Below are positions 7,212 through 16,735 of a DNA stretch of 64,000 bases, one piece after another (position 1 is the stretch's first letter; each line of letters starts with the position of its first letter). The stretch covers positions 1 through 64,000 of the forward strand of contig JAJPHL010000012.1 of assembly GCA_021325275.1 (NCBI GenBank). Reading direction: 5' to 3'. Both the position numbers and the translations under genes were made by a program. The stretch comes from Terriglobia bacterium. Its GTDB lineage: Bacteria > Acidobacteriota > Terriglobia > JAJPHL01. The notes beneath the pieces were generated by a model. It saw only the letters and a list, made by a program, of their open reading frames with translations. It was not told where the DNA came from and ran no database searches.

Positions 7212-10200
7212 ATGTGGATTGTCCGGCTGGCCCTCAATCGCCCCTACACCTTCGTAGTGGCTTCCCTGCTGGTGCTGATTCTCAGCACCGTCGCGATTCT
7301 GCGCACGCCAACCGACATTTTTCCAAATATCAGCATTCCCGTGGTCACCGCGAGTTACACCTATCAGGGCCTGCCGCCCGAGGACATCGAACGCCGCATC
7401 GTCACGAATTTCGAGCGCGGCGCCACCACCGCCGTCAACGATATCGAGCACATCGAATCGACGTCGTACCACAACATGGGGATCATCAAGATTTTCTTCC
7501 ATCCCCGCGTTTCGGTCGACGGCGCGGTGGCGCAGACCACGGCCGTGGCGCAAGCGTCGCTGCGCCAGATGCCGCCGGGAACCACGCCGCCGTTCATCGT
7601 GGTCTACAACGCGTCCACGGTGCCGATCTTGCAGTTGGGGCTCTCGGCGGACACGCTCAACGAAGGACAACTCAACGATATCGGCGTGAACTTCCTGCGC
7701 GTGCAACTTGCCACCGTGGAAGGCGCGGCGATCCCCTTTCCGTACGGCGGAAAAACTCGCCAGATCAACGTCGACCTCGATCCCGAGGCGCTGAAAGCGT
7801 TCGGAATTTCCGGATCCGAGGTGGTCACGGCGGTCAGCCAGCAAAATCTCATTCTTCCGCAGGGCACGATCAAACTCGGCACGCGAGAATACGACGTGCA
7901 AATGAACTCGACGCCGGTTCACGTCGAGGAAATGAACAACATGCCTGTGCGCATGGTCAACGGTTCGATGGTGTACCTGAAGGACGTGGCCCACGTCCAC
8001 GACGGCTTCGCATTCCAAACCAACATCGTCCACATGGACGGCCGCCGCGGCAGCCTTGTGACGATTTTCAAGAACGGCGCGGCCTCCACGCTCGACATCA
8101 TCAGCGACGTCTACAAGGCCCTGCCACGTATCGCCAGCACCCTTCCGGCGGAATTGCGGATCACGCCGATCGCGGACCAATCGGTGTTCGTGCGCGCGGC
8201 GATCGAAGGCGTGCTGAAGGAAGCGGTGATCGCGGCGTGCCTCACCGCAACCATGATCCTGCTGTTCCTGGGAAGCTGGCGCTCCACGATCATCGTGGCC
8301 ATCTCGATTCCGCTTTCGATTCTCACGTCGCTGTTGATCATGAGCGCGCTCGGCAACTCGATCAACTTGATGACGCTCGGCGGGCTCTCGCTCGCCGTGG
8401 GAATCTTGGTCGACGACGCCACGGTGGAAATCGAAAACATCAATCGCTTGATCCCCGACGGAATGTCGCTGCGGCAAACGATTCTCACCGGCGCGCAGCA
8501 AATCGCCGTGCCGGCGTTTGTGGCGACGTTGGCGATCTGCATCGTCTTCGTGCCGATTTTCTTCCTCACCGGAATTTCCGGATACTTATTCCGTCCGCTG
8601 GCCGAAGCGGTGGTGTTCGCGATGATGGCGTCGTATGTGCTGTCGCGGACTCTCGTGCCGACGATGGTGCTGTACTTGTTCCGCTACGAGCATCGCCGCT
8701 TCGCCAACGAGCGGCATGCTTCGGGATTTGCCCATGACCCGCACGAAGACGAGCATCATGAAGAACGGCCGGGATTTTTCTACGGCATTCACCTGGCGTT
8801 TGAGCGTGGCTTTGGCGCGATGCGCAACGGATACCTGGGAATCCTGGCGTGGTGCCTGCGAAATCGTCTGGTCTTCGCCGTGCTTTTCCTCGGCGCATGC
8901 GGCGCAAGCATGTTGCTGACGCCGTATCTCGGCCAGGATCTGTTTCCCAGCGTCGACTCCGGACAAATCCGCATGCACATCCGCGCGCCCATCGGCACGC
9001 GAGTGGAAGAAACGGCGGCGTTGTGCGATCGCGTGGAGTCCAGCGTGCGCGAGGTGATCCCGCACGAGGAAACTACATCGATTCTCGATAACGTCGGCCC
9101 CGCGACGAGCAGCCTCGCCACTTCGTATTCGACCAACGGGACGATTGGGAGCGCCGATGCCGACGTACTAATTTCGTTGAAGCACGACCATCACCCCGTG
9201 GCCGGTTACGTGAAGGCGTTGCGCAAACGCCTGCCGACGGAATACGCCGGAACGCAGTTTTTCTTTCAGCCCGCCGACATCGTCAGCCAAATTTTGAATT
9301 TCGGCCTGCCGTCGCCGATCGACGTACAGATCTTGGGCCCCGCGTTCACGGAGAATTTCGCCATCGCCAGCCAGATGATGGACCGCATCCGCCAAGTGCC
9401 CGGCGCGGCCGACGTGCACATTCAGCAAGCGCTCGACCAGCCCACGCTGGAAATCAACGTCGACCGCACCAAGGCGCAACAATTGGGATTCACCGAGCAA
9501 GACGTCAGTAACGAAGCGCTGGTTGGATTGACCAACAGTTTCCAGACGTCACCGAATTACTGGCTCAGCCCGCAGGGCGTTTCCTACTCGGTGGCGACGC
9601 AAACACCGCAATTCCGCATGAATTCGCTGGAAGCCCTGAAAGACCTGCCGGTAATTCCCAACGCCGCGCGCCGGACCGCCGCGGGCCTCTCGACGAATGC
9701 CTCCGCGGGTGAGGCTTCGGGTGGGGGAAGCGCGCAGCCGCAAATGCTTTCGAATCTCGCATCGTTCGAGCGGCGGTCGTCGCTCGCGGTGGTGACGCAC
9801 CGCAACGTCCAGCGCACCGTGGACATTTACCTGAGCCCGCAGGATCGCGATTTAGGCGGCGTCGCGACGGACGTCGACAGGATCATCAAGGATTTCGAGC
9901 CGAAGCTGCCGCGCGGAAGCTGGATCGAGTTGCGCGGGCAAGTGGAAACCATGCGCAGTTCCTTCGAGGGACTGGCGTACGGCCTGTTTTTCTCGATCCT
10001 TCTCGTGTACCTGTTGATGGTTGTGAATTTCCAGTCGTGGACCGATCCGTTTATCATTATTACGGCGCTGCCCGGCGCGCTCGCCGGGATCGTGTGGATT
10101 CTGTTCGTGTGGCGCACTACGCTCAGCGTGCCGTCACTGATGGGCGCGATCATGAGCGTGGGCGTGGCGACTTCGAATAGTATTTTGATGGTCACGTTCG

Positions 10201-10490
10201 CGAACTCCGAATTGCGCAGCGGAAAGAATTCGATCGAAGCGGCACTGTCGGCCGGTTTCACGCGGCTCCGTCCCGTAGTCATGACGGCGTTGGCGATGAT
10301 CATCGGCATGGTGCCAATGGCCTTGGGATTCGGCGAAGGCGGCGAGCAGAATGCGCCGCTGGGCCGCGCGGTGATCGGCGGACTGGTGGTGGCGACGGTT
10401 GCGACACTCTTGTTTGTGCCTGTGGTTTTCAGTTACGTTCGGCGTCATGGGTTGCCGGCAGCGGCGGGTGAAGACGCGGTGGAAGAATAA
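7212..10490 (+). CDS. RND efflux pump inner-membrane permease
   Basis: A 1092-residue transporter of the HAE-RND (AcrB/MMPL) superfamily, driving export of small hydrophobic compounds with the proton gradient. It begins with the first transmembrane helix (NRPYTFVVASLLVLILS), has a large periplasmic loop, then a TM cluster including GILVDDATVEIENI, the family motif with the paired aspartates used for proton relay. A second periplasmic loop and second TM cluster (from about residue 920) follow. A hydrophilic His-rich segment (about 500-520, HDPHEDEHHEERP) lies between the halves. It is the first gene of a permease-adaptor-OMF-regulator operon; the adaptor follows after 6 bases. Substrate unknown. 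Confidence 0.93.
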   Translation: MWIVRLALNRPYTFVVASLLVLILSTVAILRTPTDIFPNISIPVVTASYTYQGLPPEDIERRIVTNFERGATTAVNDIEHIESTSYHNMGIIKIFFHPRVSVDGAVAQTTAVAQASLRQMPPGTTPPFIVVYNASTVPILQLGLSADTLNEGQLNDIGVNFLRVQLATVEGAAIPFPYGGKTRQINVDLDPEALKAFGISGSEVVTAVSQQNLILPQGTIKLGTREYDVQMNSTPVHVEEMNNMPVRMVNGSMVYLKDVAHVHDGFAFQTNIVHMDGRRGSLVTIFKNGAASTLDIISDVYKALPRIASTLPAELRITPIADQSVFVRAAIEGVLKEAVIAACLTATMILLFLGSWRSTIIVAISIPLSILTSLLIMSALGNSINLMTLGGLSLAVGILVDDATVEIENINRLIPDGMSLRQTILTGAQQIAVPAFVATLAICIVFVPIFFLTGISGYLFRPLAEAVVFAMMASYVLSRTLVPTMVLYLFRYEHRRFANERHASGFAHDPHEDEHHEERPGFFYGIHLAFERGFGAMRNGYLGILAWCLRNRLVFAVLFLGACGASMLLTPYLGQDLFPSVDSGQIRMHIRAPIGTRVEETAALCDRVESSVREVIPHEETTSILDNVGPATSSLATSYSTNGTIGSADADVLISLKHDHHPVAGYVKALRKRLPTEYAGTQFFFQPADIVSQILNFGLPSPIDVQILGPAFTENFAIASQMMDRIRQVPGAADVHIQQALDQPTLEINVDRTKAQQLGFTEQDVSNEALVGLTNSFQTSPNYWLSPQGVSYSVATQTPQFRMNSLEALKDLPVIPNAARRTAAGLSTNASAGEASGGGSAQPQMLSNLASFERRSSLAVVTHRNVQRTVDIYLSPQDRDLGGVATDVDRIIKDFEPKLPRGSWIELRGQVETMRSSFEGLAYGLFFSILLVYLLMVVNFQSWTDPFIIITALPGALAGIVWILFVWRTTLSVPSLMGAIMSVGVATSNSILMVTFANSELRSGKNSIEAALSAGFTRLRPVVMTALAMIIGMVPMALGFGEGGEQNAPLGRAVIGGLVVATVATLLFVPVVFSYVRRHGLPAAAGEDAVEE

Positions 10491-10496
10491 TTCCGA

Positions 10497-11696
10497 ATGT
10501 CAGAACACGAGTCCAATCCGATGCCCGACTTGCGCAATCGCCCGCGCTCCAGCGCCGGAGCCTTGTTGATCCGCTGGCTGATCGTGCTTGTGGTGGTCGC
10601 GCTGCTCGGTGAATTGCTCTACTCCGGATTCAAGGCGCGGCAAAAAACCGGCGAGGAACTCGATACCGCCGTGCGCGACAACACGCGCCTGCCGGTGGCC
10701 GTGGGACATCCGCAAAAAGGCGGCGCGAATGTCACGGGCACGTATCCCGCGAACATTCGTGCGTACGTCGAGACGCCGATCTACGCGCGCACCAACGGGT
10801 ACTTGAAGCGCTGGCTCGTGGATATCGGCGCGAAAGTAAAAGAAGGCCAGTTGCTCGCGGAAATCGAAACGCCGGAAGTGGACCAGCAACTGAAACAAGC
10901 CGAAGCCACGGTAGCCGCCGCGCAATCGATGGTGGATCTCGATGCCACCACGGCGAAGCGCTATCAGGATTTGTTGAAATCCGACGGCGTTTCCAAGCAA
11001 GAAGTGGACACCGCCAATGGAACGCTGAAAACCGACGAAGGCAAGCTGCGCGCCGCGCAGGCCGACGTGGATCGCTGGAAATCCATGCGCTCGTTTCAAC
11101 TGGTGAACGCGCCGTTCGCGGGCACGATCACCGCACGGCTCGTCGATCCGGGCGCCTTGATCTCCGCGGGCAACTCCACCGTGCTGTTTCGCTTGGCCGA
11201 CACGTCCACGTTGCGCGTCTACACCGACGTCCCGGAAGATTTCAGCCATCACATTCGCGCCGGAATGCCGGCGCAATTGGAAGTGCCGTCGAATCCCGGA
11301 CGCAAGTTCACGGGATCGGTGGTGCGCACGTCGGGCGCCATCGATCCCGCAAGCCGCACGCTGTTGACCGAAGTGCAGGTGCAGAATCCCACCGGCGAAT
11401 TGCTGCCCGGCGAGTTCGGCCAGGTTTCTTTTAGCCTTCAGCCAACAGGATCGGCGGTGGTGGTGCAAGCGAGCGCTGTGCTGTTTCGCCCGGATGGTCC
11501 GCAGATCGCGGTGGTCGACGGCACCGGCAAAGTTCACATGCAAGGCGTGAAGCTGGGCCGCGACTACGGGCGGTCGCTCGAAGTGGTGAGCGGTCTGTCG
11601 GGCGACGAAACCATCATCCTGAATCCTTCCGACTCCATCACCGAGGGAACTTTGGTGAAGCCGGTCGAAGCCAAGGAAGCAGCGAAGGAAAAGTAA
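10497..11696 (+). CDS. RND efflux periplasmic adaptor (membrane fusion protein)
   Basis: A 399-residue HlyD/AcrA-type subunit linking the inner-membrane pump to the outer-membrane channel. One N-terminal membrane anchor (about 22-42, LIRWLIVLVVVALLGELLY) is followed by the split lipoyl-like domain (GYLKRWLVDIGAKVKEGQLL... and FAGTITARLVDPGALIS), an alpha-hairpin between them, a beta-barrel and the membrane-proximal domain. There is no lipobox, so it is anchored by the helix. Its start lies 6 bases after the permease stop, indicating translational coupling. Confidence 0.93.
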   Translation: MSEHESNPMPDLRNRPRSSAGALLIRWLIVLVVVALLGELLYSGFKARQKTGEELDTAVRDNTRLPVAVGHPQKGGANVTGTYPANIRAYVETPIYARTNGYLKRWLVDIGAKVKEGQLLAEIETPEVDQQLKQAEATVAAAQSMVDLDATTAKRYQDLLKSDGVSKQEVDTANGTLKTDEGKLRAAQADVDRWKSMRSFQLVNAPFAGTITARLVDPGALISAGNSTVLFRLADTSTLRVYTDVPEDFSHHIRAGMPAQLEVPSNPGRKFTGSVVRTSGAIDPASRTLLTEVQVQNPTGELLPGEFGQVSFSLQPTGSAVVVQASAVLFRPDGPQIAVVDGTGKVHMQGVKLGRDYGRSLEVVSGLSGDETIILNPSDSITEGTLVKPVEAKEAAKEK

Positions 11697-11699
11697 CGC

Positions 11700-13211
11700 A
11701 TGCCGTCGCGAAGTTTTCTTCGGTTGCTGGGCGTGGCGGGCGTTTTGTTCCTGTCCGCGTGTTCGCTGCAACCAAAATACACGCGTCCCACCGCGGCAAT
11801 TCCGCCGGCGTACAAAGAACCGCTCCCGGCGGGATGGAAAGAAGCGCAACCGCGCGACGAAGCCGCCAAAGCCGATTGGTGGCTCATCTACGACGATCCG
11901 GTTTTGAATCAGTTGGAGGCGCAAGCCACGGCGTCGAATCAAACGGTGGCGGCGGCGTTGGCGCGCTTGGACGAAGCGCGCGCTACGGTGAAACTGGCGC
12001 GCTCGCGGATGTTGCCCAACGTGAGTCTCGACGTGAACACGCAGAACGGGCGGTTCTCGGGCAATCGTCCCGAGCAGCCGGGGTCTACGTCGGTCGCGTA
12101 CAACTACAGCCAGTTCACGTTTCCGCTCGACCTGAGTTACGAAATCGATATTTGGGGACGCATTCGTTCGAGCATCGCGGCGGCGCGTTTCGACGCGCAA
12201 ACCAGCGCCGCGCAGTACCAGTTCGCGTTGCTCGCCGTGAAGTCGGACGTGGCGGCAACATATTTCATGGTGCGCGGCATCGACACCGATCGCCGGGTGA
12301 TCAAGCAAAACATTGAAGTGGGAGAAAAATTGCTGGCGCTGGCCAAGACCCGTCACGACGGCGGCTTGGTGAGCGGCCTGGACGTATCGCAGGCGGAAAC
12401 GCAACTCGAGTCGACGCGCGCGGACTACATCGGCCAGGAACGGCTGCGTCAGGAGTTCGAGCACGCCCTGGCGGTGTTGTGCGGACAACCGGCGTCGACG
12501 TTTACGATCGTGGAGGAAGCGCGCGATCGCACGCCGCCGCGCATTCCCGAGGGTCTGCCGTCGGATTTGCTGGAGCGGCGGCCCGACGTGGCCGCCGCCG
12601 AGCGGCAGATGGCCGCCAACAACGCGCGGATCGGCGTGGCACGCGCGGCGTTCTTCCCGGTGCTGGGATTGACGGCAAGCGGCGGATTTCAGAGCACGTC
12701 GCTGCGAAACATCTTGAGTCCTTCCAGCGGCACGGTGCTGTTCTCGCCGCTACTCTCGATCCCGATTTTCCAAGCGGGACGCCCGCAAGCACAGTTGGAG
12801 TTCGCGCGGAAAGTCTACGAGGAATCGGTGGCAGATTATCGCCAGCAGTTGCTCGTGGCGTTTCAGGACGTAGAAAACGGACTCTCCGACCTGCGCATCC
12901 TGGCCGACCAAAACGCCGCCGTGGACACGGTACTTACGGCCGCGCGGCGTACCGTAGCGATTTCGCGCGCGCGATACGAGCAAGGTCTGGCGAATTATCT
13001 CGAAGTGCTCGACGCGCAGCGCGTGGTGCTGGCCAACGAGCGACTGGCCGCGCAGCTTCTCGGTTTCCGCATGGTGGCAAGCGTCGGACTCATCAAGGCG
13101 CTCGGCGGCGGCTGGGCGGGTCGTCCGCCGCTCGATCAAGTCGCGGCAGGCGCTCCAGGCACGACAGGCGCAACCGCACCGGCGGCAGCGGCGCCGCGGC
13201 CCAAGAAATGA
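11700..13211 (+). CDS. RND efflux outer-membrane lipoprotein (NodT/OprM family)
   Basis: A 503-residue TolC-like outer-membrane factor. The signal peptide ends in a lipobox (FLSAC, lipidated Cys about residue 21), followed by the conserved KYTRPTAAIPPAYKE linker and two OEP repeats rich in long helices (for example LDVSQAETQLESTRADYIG and ARYEQGLANYLEVLDAQRVV). It completes the tripartite pump with the two upstream genes; the start is 3 bases after the adaptor stop. The C-terminus carries an Ala/Pro-rich tail. Confidence 0.93.
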   Translation: MPSRSFLRLLGVAGVLFLSACSLQPKYTRPTAAIPPAYKEPLPAGWKEAQPRDEAAKADWWLIYDDPVLNQLEAQATASNQTVAAALARLDEARATVKLARSRMLPNVSLDVNTQNGRFSGNRPEQPGSTSVAYNYSQFTFPLDLSYEIDIWGRIRSSIAAARFDAQTSAAQYQFALLAVKSDVAATYFMVRGIDTDRRVIKQNIEVGEKLLALAKTRHDGGLVSGLDVSQAETQLESTRADYIGQERLRQEFEHALAVLCGQPASTFTIVEEARDRTPPRIPEGLPSDLLERRPDVAAAERQMAANNARIGVARAAFFPVLGLTASGGFQSTSLRNILSPSSGTVLFSPLLSIPIFQAGRPQAQLEFARKVYEESVADYRQQLLVAFQDVENGLSDLRILADQNAAVDTVLTAARRTVAISRARYEQGLANYLEVLDAQRVVLANERLAAQLLGFRMVASVGLIKALGGGWAGRPPLDQVAAGAPGTTGATAPAAAAPRPKK

Positions 13212-14035
13212 AGCGCGCGAACACAGCAACGTCCGGCGCAGCCGCGGCGACGTCCGCCGCGCTCTCCGTGTTGATTGTCGACGACGAACCGCTGGCACGC
13301 GACGAACTCGCGTATCTGTTGAAGAGCATGGCCGACGTAGAAGTCGTGGGCCAAGGAAAGAACGGTCTGGAAGCGGTGAATCTGATCCGCGATCTCGAGC
13401 CTGATCTCGTTTTTCTCGACGTCCAAATGCCGGGACTCGATGGTTTAGGCGTGGTGCGCAAGTTAGTGGAGAAAAAAATCCCGTTGCCGCGCATCGTTTT
13501 CGCGACGGCGTACGATCAATACGCCGTGCAAGCCTTCGAACTGGAAGCCGCCGACTACCTCCTGAAGCCTTTCGACAAGGCGCGCCTCGCGAAAGCCGTG
13601 GAAAAAACGCGCAAGCTGCTCGCGGCCACGCCGGACGCGCCGGCGGAACCGAGCGCCCAACTCGAAGCGCTGGTGGAACGTTTACAACAAGCCAAGCCGC
13701 CGCGCGCCAAGCTGATCGTGCGCACGCAGAATCGCATGATGATGGTAGACGCCGACGAGATTGTCTACGCCACCATCGACGACGGCGTGATCACGATCGT
13801 CGCACGCGATCTGGAAGGCACGTCGAACTACGCGACCATCGAGGCGCTGGCCGCGGCGCTGCCCGAGAACTTCTGGAAAGTGCACCGGTCGTATCTTGTG
13901 AACATCAACCGGATTCGCGAAGTCGTACCGTGGTTCAAGAGCTCGTTCATGCTCAAGCTCGACGACAAGAAGCAAACGCAGGTCCCGGTGAGCCGGCATC
14001 AAACCAAACGCCTGCGCGAATTGTTCAAGCTGTAG
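13208..14035 (+). CDS. LytTR-family response regulator
   Basis: A 275-residue two-component regulator. The receiver domain (about 20-140) has the acidic pocket VDDE, the phosphoacceptor Asp in LVFLDVQMPGLDG and the switch Lys in DYLLKPFDKARL. The C-terminal LytTR DNA-binding domain runs from about 170 (IVRTQNRMMMVDADEIVYA...) to FWKVHRSYLVNINRI and the end. Its ATG overlaps the OMF stop (ATGA), so it is the last gene of the efflux operon. No kinase is adjacent; the LytS-type kinase at 29070-30380 is a possible partner because that family normally works with LytTR regulators, but this is inference. Confidence 0.93.
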   Translation: MKRANTATSGAAAATSAALSVLIVDDEPLARDELAYLLKSMADVEVVGQGKNGLEAVNLIRDLEPDLVFLDVQMPGLDGLGVVRKLVEKKIPLPRIVFATAYDQYAVQAFELEAADYLLKPFDKARLAKAVEKTRKLLAATPDAPAEPSAQLEALVERLQQAKPPRAKLIVRTQNRMMMVDADEIVYATIDDGVITIVARDLEGTSNYATIEALAAALPENFWKVHRSYLVNINRIREVVPWFKSSFMLKLDDKKQTQVPVSRHQTKRLRELFKL

Positions 14036-14052
14036 AAGCAATAGATGGCGCC

Positions 14053-14283
14053 CTGGCAGAATATCTCTATGGTTCTTTCGACGAAGGACGAAGCCCGGCT
14101 CAATTTCCTCCACGACGCGAAACCGGTTCATGGCTGGCCTTAAGCGAGGATGGCTACGAACTTTTCGGATCTGGAGATACTCCCGAACAAGCGCTTGAGC
14201 AAGCGCATAAGAATGGCCACGACGATGCGGTCCTGACCATGATCCCGCCCGAGTGGCGGCCTCGCGCTCTGTGGTCCGAATAG
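14053..14283 (+). pseudogene. Short DUF5678-like remnant without a clear start
   Basis: After the response regulator, an open frame encodes about 76 residues ending in a segment like DUF5678 small proteins: GSWLALSEDGYELFGSGDTP followed by EQALEQAHKNGHDD and a PPEW end. No ATG, GTG or TTG lies in this frame downstream of the regulator; the only ATG is at 13930, deep inside it and out of frame. The 5' part may have been lost, or an unusual start may be used. The listed start is simply the point after which the match begins. No function is assignable. Confidence 0.35.
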
Positions 14284-14349
14284 CTTCGACCCGCCCCAGA
14301 CAACTCGACGGAGTTGGTCGATTTGAAATTCTTGCGGTTCTGCCGCTAG

Positions 14350-14670
14350 AAGCCTGCATAGCAGGCGACACAATGTTAGCCCCAGGGGTGAGCCTGGGGA
14401 AGACGGACCAAAAGACCGAGCCTGCGAAGCTGGCGGCACAAACACCTTGCCAGGCGCCAGCAGCAGCACCATCGAAGGATGGCCTTCGACGACGAGTTCC
14501 GAAGGTTATTCCGCGCGCGGAATCGAATTCGAATAGAAACGGGTGTGGACCTGACGACCAAAATGGTGAAGCGTTTTGTGCCGCCCGCTTCGCAGGCTCA
14601 TTGTTGCTGTTGGGGTCTCCCCAGGCTGACGCCTGGGGCTAACGTTGTACCGCCTGCCGCGCAGGCTCCA
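14350..14670. repeat. Nested long inverted repeat (MITE-like)
   Basis: The spacer 14284-14959 contains no supportable gene. Arms at about 14350-14403 and 14617-14670 are inverted copies sharing TTAGCCCCAGG and AGCCTGGGG blocks. Inside them a second inverted pair (about 14418-14443 and 14575-14601, GAGCCTGCGAAGC...GGCGGCACAAA) is nested. The core of about 130 bases has no coding signal. This is the structure of a folded non-autonomous element. Confidence 0.6.
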
Positions 14671-14734
14671 GGACCGAATGTAACCGAACGCTCGCCCAAC
14701 GTGGCACGAGAAATGTCCAAACTCCACGGAGAGG

Positions 14735-14866
14735 CTCTGCCTTTCCGCATCTTCTGTCATTTGGCGAGGCTGCGCCTCGCCCGCAAGGCGCAGCCTTGCG
14801 AAGTATTTGACATTTCGGAAAGGCCCAGCCTTTCCGCACAAAGGAGCGGCGGAGCCGCAAAGCGCA
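14735..14866. repeat. Palindromic repeat sharing an arm with the 41.5-kb element
   Basis: The block has GGCGAGGCTGCGCCTCGCC-type hairpins and ends in CGGAAAGGCCCAGCCTTTCCG followed by CACAAAGGAGCGGCGGAGCCGC. That right end is nearly identical to the right arm of the element at 41501-41650, so both belong to one dispersed family. It lies just upstream of the ribonuclease J gene. Confidence 0.6.
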
Positions 14867-14959
14867 ACTCTACGCCGGTGAATTAGAGATCGAGAGATCC
14901 AGACGCGTTTGAGCCGGCGCACGTGATAGCATCAAGCTAACTCGTAGTATCGGGTGACG

Positions 14960-16636
<1,677 letters not shown>

Positions 16637-16647
16637 CGACTCGGAAA

Positions 16648-16735
16648 AAGTGCTGAGTGCTGAGTCCTGAGTGCTGAGTAAGACGCGCTGAGGTCCGAGT
16701 TTTCACTCAGGATTCAGCGCTCAGGACTCTTCGAA
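16648..16735. repeat. Inverted repeat with GTGCTGAGT tandem arms
   Basis: The left arm repeats AGTGCTGAGT / AGTCCTGAGT units; the right arm is an imperfect inverted copy (CACTCAGGATTCAGCGCTCAGGACTC). It lies between convergent genes, and the right arm overlaps the last codons and TGA stop (16707-16709) of the minus-strand gene, encoding its terminal VLSAES. Confidence 0.7.

Noticed and set aside
10500-12488. 662-codon open frame on the minus strand opposite the adaptor and OMF genes
   Set aside because: Its product is rich in Arg/His/Gln without domains and lies exactly antisense to two well-supported efflux genes; it is a high-G+C shadow frame.
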